Source of the DNA: Phialocephala subalpina
Lineage: Eukaryota > Ascomycota > Leotiomycetes > Helotiales > Mollisiaceae
Length of the DNA: 64,000 nt
Assembly: GCA_900073065.1 (NCBI GenBank)
Contig: FJOG01000011.1
Span: 383,454-447,453 of the forward strand
Direction: 5' to 3'
Shown here in pieces: positions 51,401 through 62,855 of this stretch (positions are counted from its first letter, which is position 1; the number at the start of each line of letters is the position of its first letter). The notes beneath the pieces were generated by a model. It did no database searches. It was not told the DNA's origin and saw nothing but the letters and a program-made list of their open reading frames with translations. The position numbers and the translations under genes are program-made.

Positions 51401-52008
51401 TGCAAAGGCTTGACACTCAAGCGGTTCTGATACGTATGCTGTTATAGTTTGATGTGGTCTAGATTCAAGCCCACTCATCTAGCCCACCTTCCTTCCTCGG
51501 CCCAGCCCCGCCTCGTCCCGTCCCGCGCATGAGCTCCTTCCTTTTTCGCCTCCTTTCCGCGCCTACTCTCAACAGCCTTCCATCCACCGCCTTCTTGTTT
51601 CAACTCGTGGTTCCGCCTCCTCTTCCCTCCTCGAAGACACGCTTGGAGTACCTCCGGGCTGGAACAAGGCGGCTCGACCTTGTCGCGGCAAGGAATATAG
51701 TCCAAAATTTCCCAGCCATACATCCAAATTCGATAGATTGTTCCAGAAAAGCGCTAGATGTCTACAGATGTGGGACAATGAAAATTGCGCGAGGTAGCCC
51801 GAAGCCACGTAACGTGGTATAGAAGGCCTGAAAGGAGAATGTCCTAGTTGAGCATGCCGTTTGGGATGTCGAGAATGATTTGTGACGTCCAGAAACGGGA
51901 TCTCGATTCTCAACGACACGAACTTCCTGATGTAGAGCCCAACGGCCTTTCTGTCCGGTTACCGTCTTCCAGGTTGCACATGGCCCTTAATTTAAGCCCG
52001 GCATCCTC

Positions 52009-54995
52009 TCAGAGATCTGGTATCTTCAAACGTAATTGTGAAGCAACTGGCCTGACGATAATTCTCTCATCAGACATGTCGACTGGTTCATGCTCAGGAT
52101 CATCAAAAACCAAGCTCAGAGGATTCTCTGCGGCTTGACCTTGGAGCACGTGCTCAACTGGTTCATTCTCAGAATTATCAAAGTCCCAGCTTATAGGATT
52201 CTCCACTGCAGGGCCCGGGAGTACGTTCTCGATGATTTGGCGAATGTCCGGTAGGTGATTGTGACGCTCTGTATCTTTCTTTGATGGGGTGTGGGGCAAG
52301 CCATCCTGAAGAATCTGATTGATCCTGTCTAGCCCAGCATTCAGCATAGCTGGTTCAAGAATTGGGACATTGTACAAAATATACTCTGTAGCCTCAATGC
52401 CACCATGATCAATGGCAGCTGTGAGGGCAAGTTCCGGAGCCTTTTGCTGAAACTCGGGAAGGTTCTCCATGATGTATCCTATCACGGCTCGCAATGCATC
52501 CATTCGTTGGAGGGCAACTGCAAACTCAAAAACATTGGTTCCATCGGACTGCAGCACATAATAGTGTCTCGATCGAGTCACGAGTCTTCGAAACCTCGTT
52601 GATATTTGCTCCGTGACGACATAGAATGCTAATGATGTATTGATGTCCACCATACGCTACTGAGATGAGAGGTGTACTATCTTTGGACGGACGATTCAAA
52701 TCCGCTTTCCACTCGGCGAGAATGTCGACATTGTAAGAGTGGCCCGTCGAGACGGCATAATGAATTGCACGCCAGCCGTCTCTGTCTAAGGCTTCGATAT
52801 CTGCACCGGCTTGAAAAAATTTGTAGAGAATGCCGTCTTCGACCTGAGCCGCCATCATTAGAGCTATTGCGCTATTCTCCAATGAGTAATTGATATCGGA
52901 CAAGAACTTGGGCAGCAGTCGCTCCAAAGATGCTTTGACTGCTACCATGAGTGGAGACAATCCTTGTTCTGGAAGAATACAAATACCAGGCACTAGATTG
53001 TTCTCGAAGAACACGAACCACGCAAGAAAGTGTCGAGAGCTAGGATCACAGAGATCCATGGCCAGGCCTTCAAGCTCGTCAATGTCCGAATCCTCGAAGT
53101 GGCTCGCCCATTTGGTAGCTGCGTATTGGAAGAATTGGTTGTGCTCGTTGAGAGTTTGTACTTCGAAAGCCAATGGTGGTTCGGGCGGTTCATTATCCTT
53201 GTCATCATACCCATAGTGCCTATCGAGATGCTCCGAGTCAGCATCGCTCTTTCTTACTGGATGATTCATCTCAAATTCTGAACACCGAAGATAGAGAGTG
53301 CAACACCTTGCGAGGATGGTGTCAGATGCCATTTGATCAAAGGAGTTTCCAAACCGAAATCTTCTCTGGATGTCCCTTGAGATATTCTCTTGCCGTCTGA
53401 TGGATGAGGAACAGCTTACAGCTAACTACACTGACAAAGAGACCACACAAGCCTCTGACCGTCTTTTCAAAATGTTCATCATCTTCTAAGTCTAGATCTG
53501 CAATCGCAAGGGTGTGGTCATCGATATGCAAGGCTAAATTCATCTGGGTGAGTGTAAGAGGCTCCTGCGCGGTAAGGATAATATGCAGCAGCCGTCGGCA
53601 AAGATTGAAATCCGTAGCTTGAGCAAGTATCTTGTCGTAGGCGTCATCAACTGATTCAGGTAGTTGACTGATGATCTTCTCTATTGCCTTCACTGAAGTG
53701 ACCCCTGTGCTTTTCAGGATAGTCTCGAAAATCAGATGCAACCACAGATATGTCCGGTTGGGTACGCCTAGGAGACCATCGAGGAGTCGCTGTTCAGCTT
53801 GTGATGACAACTCTAACTCGACAGCAATCTCGAGGACGCGCTTCCTTATGACCAAATTGATTTCCTCACTGATGAGATCAGACTCGTGCTCCCCCTTCAG
53901 ATGAATGCTGGGGAAATCTTTAGTCAAAGTTCTGAATCGACGTTCGATGATAGGATAGGGTCGGCTGGAAACCAGAAATTTGAGCTTCATTCCACGACAC
54001 CTCTTGTGATTCAAGTAAAGTTCCTTCAAGGTCCTGATGAGATTTTCCTGATTTTTATCTTCGCATTCATCAAGTGCATCCAGGACGCAGATAATCTCTC
54101 CAGCTTCGGGGTCAAAGGCTGCTTGCAACAAGATGTCCCAGACTGCGCTGAAATTTTCTGCGACTCGCCAGTCTCTGCGAAAGTCTGGAAGAGCATACTC
54201 AATGAGGTGAGCCTTCTGGGAGAAGAGCTGGTGGAGTAGCGCAGAGATACATCTCGCTAAACCTTGCTGACCAACGAATCCATCCTTGAAGAAGAAATAG
54301 CACACTGAGGAGAGCGAGGTAGTGTCTCCCAACAATCTTTCGTCGACGACGCTTTTTATAAGGACGGACTTTCCGCAACCTGGGTCGGCAGACACCCACA
54401 GCAAAGCTGAATTCTTTTGCTGGTTCCAGTCGATGAAGTACTGGTTGTTGAGGAACCAGGAGCAGGTCCCTGGAACTCGTGATGGATTTTGGTTCTTGTG
54501 GTCTCGATAATCTATTGGCCCAAACGATTGATGACAGGCTTCTTCCTCTTTGCGTTGTTCCGTCGATTGTTGTTGTTTCCTCTGATTTTCGGCCTTGTCC
54601 TGCAACTTCTCCATGCCTTCCTGTTGATATGCAAGCTTTCAGATATCAACTTCTTCGGGAGGAAATTCGACAGTGCTTCTCCTGCTCTCATCAGGTCCGC
54701 TAATCTCATGGTCTATTTGTTCCAAAGCAGGTGCAGAGATTTCGGAAGGAGCCACTTGGCCATGACTTCCGTTCTCATCAGGTCCAACAATGGCAGGAGT
54801 TGTGCTCAAAGGAGGAGCGGGACTTGCTGCTGGGGCGGAAGGAGCTACACTTTGGACTTCATTGTCCGTTCTCCCAGGAAGTCTAACATCGCTTTGATTG
54901 TTCGTCCTGTCGCCGGATGTCCTAGACCTCGACCTCGACCTTGAGTGAAAGAAGTCTTTGATCTTGTCGACAGTCTTCAAGCGGTCGGAGGACAT
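52009..54995 (-). pseudogene. NACHT-ankyrin NLR-like gene with a stop and a frameshift
   Basis: Reads as one STAND gene on the minus strand. It starts at 54995 with a disordered Ser/Arg/Pro-rich N-terminus (KIKDFFHSRSRSRSRT). The NACHT module follows: GTCSWFLNNQYFIDW, Walker A PGCGKSVL, Walker B ICVLDALDECED, LVSSRPYP, then LFLIHQTAREYL, typical of the fungal NACHT/winged-helix end. Next come ankyrin-like repeats (AGADIEALDRDGWRAIHYAV, GGHQYIISILCRHGANIN) and an acidic tail ending at 52009. Two lesions break it: an in-frame TGA at 54639-54641 (possibly CGA to TGA) between EEVDI and KLAYQQEG, and a one-base frame change near 53340 between ISVWK and SFDQMASDTILARC. A normal 46-bp intron (52549..52594, acceptor CTGCAG) explains the last frame change. 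No 30-nt intron is plausible at the TGA. It may be a recent pseudogene, or the assembly may contain errors. Confidence 0.75.
52076..52225 (-). repeat. 75-bp coding duplication in the NLR tail
   Basis: Two adjacent 25-codon units, each of the form VL-x-G-x-A-x-ENP, a hydrophobic/acidic stretch, then EPV. The DNA matches at a 75-bp offset (GACTGGTTCA at 52081, AACTGGTTCA at 52156). Both copies keep the frame. Confidence 0.8.
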
Positions 54996-55498
54996 TGCGA
55001 CGCAGTCACATGCTGGTTTCCTCTCCTCATCCCCGCCTCAGCCAATTTCTATCGCGCCATACCCGCAGCGAGCTCAGCGCCTGTCGGTCGCAAAAATGAA
55101 GAATACTGAGATCCTCGACGTCTGTTCACTGCCCAGGTTCATGATCTACCACCACAAGGCCAAAGAATGTCGGAAGTACACTGGCACAATAGATTTGAGG
55201 AGAAAAGAGCCTGTCCAGCTGAAAATATTCGAGACCAGCCCCGTTCTCTAGCTTTGATGCGTCCATGGCCCCAAGGCCTTGCCCCCAAAACGAGGCTGAA
55301 GATGCAGCGACACTTGGTGCCAATGAGATGCCTGTAGCCGATCCTCTGTAGACCCTGGACTAAATTCGAGGCTAGAAGACCAAGCTGAACCAAGAAATCC
55401 AACCTCCATTTCCTCTCCGCAACATCAACAACCATACCCGACCTTCCTTCCTTTCAATTGCATGCTACTCGAGTCGCATACATACACACGCCTTCACC
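54996..55498. promoter_or_regulatory. Divergent intergenic region between NLR-like and Smr genes
   Basis: About 500 bp separating a minus-strand and a plus-strand start, so both promoters should lie here. No clear TATA box is visible; CT-rich stretches precede the plus-strand start (near 55440-55495). Confidence 0.4.
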
Positions 55499-56520
55499 AT
55501 GGCAGCTAATACCTCGTACGCGATGAATCACATTGGTGGGAAAGGTGAGAGCGAGTCTGCCCCGCTAGGACCGCAATCTCCAGAAGCAAGAATTGAAGCT
55601 AATATCTTGTCGCAGCATTCAATCACTCCTCCAGCAGCGACGCAGAAGCAGAATATGACCGATTGCGCGATCTTGCGCGACAAGAAGCCGGAAAACGATC
55701 CTCTTGTTTCGATAAAGTACGTTCTCGAGTCCATCTCTCACCTCTCTCCGCCTCTCCAATTTCCCACATCCATTCCAACATTCAATTCTGACAATCTATC
55801 AAACAGGCACACCAAGCCTACGAACGCGGCGATGGCGCAGGCGCGCACCAATTATCAGAGGAGGGAAAACAACATGCTGCGAAGATGGATCAGTATAACA
55901 AGCAAGCCTCGGATTATATTTTCAGACAGAACAATGCGACAGGAAGAGTACCGGACGATACGATCGATTTGCATGGACAGTTTGTTGAGGAAGCGGAGGA
56001 TATTTTGGAGAAAAGAATTAGACATGCGCAGCAGAATGGGCAGACGCATTTGCATGTGTAAGTTTCCCTTCCCCTCTGCCACCCCCCTTCATTTCGTCCC
56101 AAGTAAGAAAATTGTATGGAGCAAGGCTGATAGTGGTGGTGAGATAGGATTGTAGGCAAAGGCAACCACTCTATCAACCACGTTCAAAAGATCAAACCCA
56201 AAGTCGAACAAATATGTCAAGAACTCGGCCTCCAATACGCGACGGAAGAGAACGCTGGAAGGATGTATATCAATCTACAAGGTGGACCTGCTACTATGCC
56301 TCCGCAGAACGCATATCAACCTGGACAACAAAATGGAGGGTTCCATAATCAACCTCAGCAGCAAGAAGGCGGATACGAAGGCAGTCAACAGCAAGATTAT
56401 CAACAAGGTGGGCAACAGCAGCAGCAGAATGGTGGACAAAATGATGAGTTGGAGAAGTTGGCTATGAAATTGTTGCCGAGGATATTGAAAAAGCTGGATG
56501 GGTGTTGTACTGTTATGTAG
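55499..56520 (+). CDS. DUF1771-Smr domain protein with C-terminal CaaX box
   Basis: 256 aa from join(55499..55544, 55616..55716, 55807..56057, 56148..56520); introns of 71, 90 and 90 bp with GTGAGA, GTACGT and GTAAGT donors. After a short N-terminus the DUF1771 helix (DAEAEYDRLRDLARQEAGKR, then AHQAYERGDGAGAHQLSEEG) is followed by the Smr domain: DTIDLHGQFVEEAEDILEKR with the conserved DLHG, THLHVIVGKGNHS with the second His-containing motif and GKG loop, and a closing GRMYINL. Smr domains act in nucleic-acid cleavage or binding, often in translation quality control. A Gln/Gly-rich linker (about 188-230) leads to ELEKLAMKLLPRILKKLDG and the last five residues CCTVM. CTVM fits a farnesylation CaaX box and the preceding Cys could be palmitoylated, as in Ras. 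That would place the protein on a membrane; this is inference. Confidence 0.92.
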
Positions 56521-57617
56521 GGTTGGGTTGGCTTCTGGACATATGGATTACATGCGATGGGTTTGACCTATTGGTTGGTAGGAGGGAGGGGAGGTTTGGT
56601 GTACGTGTATGTATATGTTGTATAGGGAGGGATCTAGGTACAAGCCTAGCGGAGTAAGGATTAGCCTTTTGAGCCCGAAAGATGGCGCTCGAGGCATAAT
56701 GAAACTGTGTTGGGAATGCTGCTCCTTATTGTCTCTTGAGTATTCAGCGGGCGAGTGCGATCGAAGTCCTCGAAAGGGGGACGAAAGTCGAGTTGAGTCT
56801 GCAAATAGTGACCTCTCATAGGCCCAAACACCTTTTGTTGCACATCTCACTTTTCATCTGTCACTTACAAGGACTGATCAGTTCATCCATTCGTCTATTC
56901 AAAATCTGAGCAGACGAGTCGATGAGAAAATCAAAGACTTGCTCAACCATTTCTTTGGGTCGCCATCGGATGAGAAAATCAGTGTTTGCTTTCACCAGAA
57001 AGTCATGCTCCACCTCTTCACAATTGTTATCAATGTGCCTTGACAAGATATATTAAAGGCAAGAAAAGAAGAAGAGCACAAATTCAAGCTGAAAAGAATT
57101 TTGCTGAGCAGAATTTTGTTTGACAGGATTTTGGAAAGCATGATTCTCGCTAAACAAAGAATCTCGGAAACCGTCATGTAAGGTTACCGCGCATGATGAA
57201 ATGAACATAATAAGCCAGCCACAGATTAAGAAAACAACGGATGGTGAAAACATCCAATGATCAAAGCAGCGGATCTTGGATTCTGCGGATTGCATCACGG
57301 ATTGCGACGTGCAACAAAAGTGAACGGGTGGGTTTAATTGGGTGGCGTCACGTGTGAGAAGGGGGGAAGTTGGGATGGTTGGGCGATCGAGTGGGCACAG
57401 ACGATTGCGAAGAGAGAGAGGACAAATTCAGATGTAAAGAGGGTCTGGTTGAGCTTTGAGTTGAAGAAAACGTCATCTTCATTAACAGATTGCAGACAGT
57501 ACTGTTCTCCACGCCTGGGTATCCCTAGCTATCTCATCTCATCATATCATACAATCATATCCATCCATCCAACCTAATAAAAACCCAGATTCGCTCAAAT
57601 ATAAAAGGGATATCGAT
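56521..57617. other. Intergenic, no gene recognised
   Basis: Convergent 3' flanks of the Smr gene and the permease. A stray GTTGCACATCT word at 56836 resembles the minisatellite unit near 2 kb. An AG-rich minus-strand stretch at 57060-57170 carries repeated ATTTTG/AAGAATT-like text but no domain. Confidence 0.45.
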
Positions 57618-59480
57618 CTAACAAAGCGTCTTATAAATAACCTTCCACCTCGGCCACTCACTCCTATCCTCCCTCCACTGCCTCCTCACCCCCAAACTCT
57701 CAAACTCGTTCCGTCCCGTCACAAGATCAATATCCTTCACCCTCACCCACTTTGTCCTATACCAAATCTTATAAAACCCATAAAACAACAACACAACCGG
57801 CATCGCCAAATACGCTTCAAAGAAATTCGTCACCTGTTCTCCTTTACTAGTATCCGACGAAGCACCTTCTGGGGCTATCGCGACCCAGAATTGCGCGACG
57901 AGGATCAGGATTAGGGAGATGAGGCCTATCCAAGAGCCTGTGACGCCGATGGGAGATTGGTAGACTAGGTCTGATAATGAGTTCCCTTGCTGGATCCATG
58001 CTTTGCGGAATTGAATATGTGCCCAGCAGATGGAGCACCATGTGAATATACTGCTCAACCCACTCAACGCAAGTAACCAAGTAAAAGCAGGTCCCCGGAC
58101 AGGAGAAACGTAAAGATAGGCTAGGAGACCACAAGCGGATGCTACGCCGATGGAAACGAGGGGACGACCTTTTCGGTCTACGTATGCGAGGATTCGGGGT
58201 GCTTGGCCTTGTTCTGCTAATGCTTGGAGAGTTCGTGTAGCACCGTACATGGAGGAGTTGGCTACTGAGAGAACAGCGATCATTACGACAGCGTTCATGA
58301 CTGAGTCCAAGCCTGAGATGCCGGCAGATTGGATGGCGATGATGAATGGGGAGGCTTTTGAATCAACACTGTTGCGGGAGATGAGTTGAGGGGAGGTATA
58401 TGGGACGAGAAGGCCGACGATAGCGATGGAGACGATGTAGAAGAGGGCTATGCGCCAGAATACTTGTTTGATGGCTGTGGGAAGAGCCTTTGATGGGTTG
58501 TGTGTCTCGGCTGCTGCGAGACCGACTAGTTCGGTTCCGGAGAAGGAGAACGCGGCTGTGACGAGGATGTTGCAGAAGCCTTTGAAGCCGTTGTGGAATG
58601 CTCCTGGGTCGGCCCAGTATTTGCCTCCGATGTACCCGCTGTCTTGGGTTCCGCCGCAGTTTATTACTGCGCCAAGTATTCTGGGAGGTATCAGTATGTT
58701 GAGATGAGAGAAAGAAGAAGGGCTTACATGAATCCAATAACCGCGGTGACCTTGATAATGGAGAAAGTATATTCTGCTTCTCCATATATCTTGACCCCGC
58801 AGAGGTTTATCACTATAATGATAATCAGGAAAATGGTGATAGCGGCCCAGCCTGGAATGTCGATGTTCCAGTATTCCAGAGTGATTGCCGCTGCCATAAC
58901 TTCTAAAGGCATCGTGAATGCCCATTGCATGGCATAATTCCATCCAGAGGCAAACCCCCACGCTGGGTCGATGAAGCGGGTGGCGAACGCTGAAAATGAG
59001 CCTGCCACTGGGAAAGTGACGGCCATCTCTCCCAGTGCTTGGACTGTACAAAACAATACAGCACCGATGAGAATAAATGCTAATAATAACGATGCTGGAC
59101 CTCCTGTCGCGAGCGCGCTTCCAGATCCGATGAACAAGCCCGTGCCTTGAGCAAGGTCAGCAAATGCTCACGTGAGGGGTACATGTCGCAATACCTATCG
59201 AGCCTCCAATAGCTATCATCTGAAGATGTCTCCCTTTCAACCTCCGAACCAGCGGAGTATGTGCTGTATTCCAAGCCGCAGCTTTAGGATTGAATATCCT
59301 CCCATTTTCTCCCAGCGCAGGCGCAAAACTGGTATCCGGTCCGGCTCGGAAGCTATCAAACGCCTTCGTATGCGGGAATCTCTTCACTCCCGACGGTCTC
59401 GTCAGTAAGGGCGTCACTGTCGACGTCGACGCTGGATACGTCTTATGCGACTCCATCTTCATCGACAGGTCGTCGTCCAT
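57618..59480 (-). CDS. Amino-acid permease (GAP1-like, yeast amino-acid transporter family)
   Basis: 588 aa, modelled as complement(join(57618..58680, 58728..59145, 59195..59480)); introns of 47 and 49 bp have GTAAG/GTATT donors and CAG/AAG acceptors and restore continuous family text (AIGGSIGTGLFIGSG, VIGFIILGAVINCGG). It imports amino acids across the plasma membrane by proton symport. Visible hallmarks are LKGRHLQMIAIGGSIGTG before TM1, GEMAVTFPVAGSFSAFATRF, the SFSGTELVGLAAAE segment, NSSMYGATRTLQALAEQGQA and about 12 hydrophobic segments. The cytosolic N-terminus is about 95 residues. Length and motifs are normal for the family. Substrate range cannot be read from sequence. Confidence 0.94.
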
Positions 59481-61485
59481 GGTGTACAGATATTAGAGTT
59501 GGAGCTTAAAATGCGATCATGGCATGGTTATGGGATGAAGAAGATTGAGGTTAACTTTGGGGGTGCCAAGCTAGTAAGATACATAAGCGTGGGTCTCGCC
59601 TGGACGCTCCCACTTTTTCTCGATGGGGGCAAAATCAGGGAAAACCAATATTTCATAGGTCGAGGTCGAGGTCGAGGTCGGGGTCGGGGTCGGGGCGTGG
59701 ACTTCGTTATCAGTGAGCTTCGAGCTGCGGCTGCGGGTGGTGGTGGTCTTGTGTTGTGTGACCTGCAGTCCAACATGGAACCACTCCGGGAGCACAAATC
59801 AGATTATTTCACGGCGACGTTGCTGCAAGGAGAGATAACACGCGTGGGCAACGACACGGTAAGCTCGGACCTTACGTTAATGAGGGTGGGCGTGAAATGC
59901 CACCAACTGCGATGGAGGTACGAACAGTATCTCCGTACGGAGTACCTGGCTGGTTTTGAAGCTTCTTGGTGGGAGAAATGCCATGCAGCACACATGGAAA
60001 TGGAACGCCACCACGACTGGGGACCGAAACGGTGGAACGACCAAGGATATTCAAGGGTTCCTTTTCGAGGATGCGACTCGTGAGGTAATTTACCAAGATG
60101 TCTGTACCTATACGGTATCGAATATGAAATATATTCATTATGCCCGGGTCAGCACGCACCTTGAGGCGAAAAGACACGAGCCGACTGGGACTCCAAGCGC
60201 CGGCCATTCTTGGCTCTGCTCGCAATTTGTTTTGTATCTTTCACCCATCAAAGCCAGAGCAGCCGACTCGCTCTTCAGATGGTTTCCATCACAGTCGCAT
60301 GCGCATCTCAGGAGCCATTTGTTGGAGCAAGTTCTCCATGTATGGGAATGGAAACATATCGAGCGATCGCATCCGTTTTTCGCAATCTCGTCACGCTTCA
60401 GGGCAGGAAGTGTCGTGATTCAGAAGGCGTCGTTACCGAATGGCATGTGCGGCCGAGCTTTCTGGTTGGTACCCGGGTAGCCATAAGAGGAAGGTGACGA
60501 GAAGATCACAAATTAACAACCTTCTATGGAAGGCGGAGTCGCCTCGAAAAGAGGGCGAAGTCGCCATCATCGTTGCATCGACGTCCATCAAAAAAGGGGC
60601 AGCGCAAGTCGTCCCAAACGTAGTTTGTGACAGGCGCGCTACAAGGTACAGTACAAAGCCACCAATTGCACAGACTGGTGAGCTTTCAGTCCGAGCCGCC
60701 CCGGTGCCGGTTCTTCGGCCTCGTTGTTCTGGTTGTACCTTGGTCCCTTTTGGGGAGGTCTCCCTCGCCTTAAACCGAAAGTAAAGCCGCTATTCAGGCC
60801 TCACGTCTCGCCTCTTTTGGTCATCGCAGTTAGCAACGTCCATTCATAATCCATTCATGCCCTGTTACACGGTTCTTATCTTTATGGACCGCGCCAGCCA
60901 CGCGAATGACATCTCTTGGGATGGAAACAGACCACCTGTTGGACAGGAAGTACCTGGACACCTCGTGGACCTATTCTTGGCCAGGCCTTGGACGACCTGG
61001 TATACGACGGTACCGTCGTTCTACCGTTTGGGACCTGCATTGGTGTCAGCACGGCAGGCACAATAATGTCGAAATTTCTCGGCTTCATTTCTCTCTACCT
61101 TTCTGTTTTCGATGTCCTTCATTTCAGTTTCATTCCACTGATCTTTTTTTATGCCGTGTATCCCCTGACGGCGTTCCTGAATAGCCTCGTTCTCCTTCGT
61201 TTCGTGCCCCCCACCCCCTGGAAACCGGTCCGCTCCCCTTTCATCCGGATGTTGAATATTGTTTGGGATTTACGGTTATCCAGTTGTCAGCAATATCAAA
61301 AGCGAAAAGTAATTAATTTGTTTAAAGAGCTGACGATAGCTTGGTACCTGCATAAGCTATCAGGCTGTATGCGGGCTCAATATCAGAGTTTCTGATCATC
61401 ATATTTTCGGTCCCTTCCCCAGAACTCTATTTTCAACCAACGCAGATCCTGATGCAAGTCGTTTGAACTTCATGTCCAACTCGTG
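59481..61485. other. Intergenic between divergent permease and rhodopsin-fold gene
   Basis: About 2 kb without a supportable gene apart from the hexamer microsatellite. A 212-codon plus-strand frame crossing the hexamer (59445-60083) is an artefact of the repeat and the antisense of the permease start. Both promoters should lie here. Confidence 0.5.
59658..59696. repeat. GGTCGA/GGTCGG hexamer microsatellite
   Basis: About six and a half hexamers: three GGTCGA followed by three GGTCGG. It lies between divergent genes. A shorter run of the same hexamer encodes the Ser-Arg stretch of the NLR-like gene near 54920. Confidence 0.9.
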
Positions 61486-62855
61486 ATGGACATCCTCCGC
61501 CTCGTGACTGAGGCTCCTGATATCACGACTCCGAGAGACGACAAACCGACGTTGCTTGTTAGTTGGTGGTGTACTTGCTATGCTGTTGCTATCATAGCTA
61601 TTCGTGTCTGTGGACGCTATATCCGGGCAGAGAAAGTGTTCATTGAAGATGGCATCATGATGTTGGCGGTGACCCCACTGCTCATACGCATGGCTTTCGT
61701 GCATGTTGTGTTGAAAGATGGAACGAACAATACCGTTACAGATGGTCTGTCGACTCAGGACATCCGTCGGAGAGAAATGGGAAGTCAGCTGGTTCTGGCT
61801 GCGAGAGTATTCTATGCTGCATAGTAAGTCTAACTTTTTTTCAAAGCATGTACAGTAGATTGACAGGATACAGTCTGTGGGCAATCAAATACAGCACATC
61901 AATGTTCCTCCGCACCCTCACGGAATCCGTCTGGCAACGCCAACACCAAAAACTCCTCCGCTATTTACACATTTTCCTCGGCCTAACCTTTCTCGCAACT
62001 GTCGTTGTCGACCTAGGGGCTTGCCAGCCTTTCAACCATTACTGGCAAGTAGTGCCAGACCCCGGACCAGCTTGCAGAACCGGATCAGCGCACCTCTATA
62101 CGATGGGAGTATTGAACATTGTTACGAATTTGGTGTTGATCATATTCCCGATTCCAGTTCTCTGGAAAGCCAAGATTTCGAGAAAGCAGAAAGCGAGCAT
62201 CATGGCCAGACTTGCGTTGCCGTTGCTCAGTATTGCGTAAGTTCTCCACCCCTCCTTCCACCCCTCCAACCCCACATCTCACCCTCCAGCCCTACCAAGG
62301 ACTCTTCTAACATATCTTAGTTTCGTATCCTACTCCCTCCCCCGCATAACCTCCCACCACTTCTCCCAACAAGTCCGCTCCCTCCTCGCCTCCCTTGACA
62401 TCCTCCTCTCAACCTTCATCTCCAACGCCGTAGTCCTCTTCTCCCTACTCTCCGACCGCGGCTACAAAAAATCAAAGTACAAATTCCAACATCCACAACC
62501 TTACCCTAATATCAATGATAGGAAAGGCTCCACCACCGGTCCTACCAACATGACATTCGAAAACGGCGGTCGAGGAAGAAGACCTAGTAGATGGGGTAGT
62601 GATGAGGATTTGATGCGGGTGGGAAGTGACGAGGTTTTGATTTCCGGCAAAAAGGGTGTGGTTATTGGGATGCAGGATTTGGGGGTTATGAAGGAAAGAG
62701 AAGGGGAAGAGAGGAGTAAGGAGTTTGGAGATGGGAGAAGGGGGCTGGGGAGTAGGCTTGGGAGTCATGGTGGGAGGGTGAGGAGGCCGGAGGAGGCGAA
62801 GTTGGGTGATATTAGGGTTGCAAGTACGTGGGAGATTAGGGTTGATGATAAATAG
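61486..62855 (+). CDS. PTH11-like integral membrane protein (fungal rhodopsin domain)
   Basis: 411 aa from join(61486..61823, 61874..62236, 62321..62855); introns of 50 and 84 bp with GTAAGT donors. The acceptor GATACAG at 61867-61873 was chosen over GACAG a few bases upstream because the latter would make a stop codon. The result is VFYAAYLWAIKYSTSMFLRT, typical of the family. Seven TM segments can be traced: one near residue 25, the VFIEDGIMMLAV loop/TM, LWAIKYSTSMF, LHIFLGLTFLATVVVDLGAC, CRTGSAHLYTMGVLNIVTN with VLIIFPIPVLWK, MARLALPLLSIAFVSYSLP and LLSTFISNAVVLFSLLSDRG. The C-terminus is a charged cytosolic tail of about 115 residues rich in Arg, Gly and Glu. The family includes PTH11-type receptors but lacks a proven common function. 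No CFEM domain is present. Confidence 0.9.

Larger units (their letters stand above)
38883..52008. other. 13 kb gene-poor region with microsatellites
   Basis: No frame on either strand has a recognisable domain, a splice-supported extension or convincing codon bias. The first few hundred bases are the PLC promoter/leader. From 39.6 to 42.5 kb there is a cluster of simple repeats, listed separately. Two weak candidates were considered: a 106-codon frame starting at 48241 (MKRDRRRESTTDYQDLMPP, Met/Asp-rich, ends 48558) and a frame ending at 49340 with a hydrophobic, signal-peptide-like stretch (YLIVFISVLLLLVAAPIQLA); neither is strong enough to call. No tRNA was found by looking for B-box/T-arm patterns. 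Confidence 0.45.

Noticed and set aside
53300..53350. 48-nt GTTTGG...CAAG intron at the NLR frame change
   Set aside because: It would remove DQMASDTILAR-like text that matches the family and would leave the downstream frame wrong; a one-base indel is the simpler reading.
54609..54641. Very short intron to remove the in-frame TGA of the NLR-like gene
   Set aside because: The only GT...AG pair keeping the frame spans 30 nt with a poor donor, too short for a fungal spliceosomal intron.
59445..60083. 212-codon plus-strand frame with an Arg-Gly run
   Set aside because: The Arg-Gly run is the GGTCGA hexamer microsatellite read in one frame, and the beginning is antisense of the amino-acid permease start.
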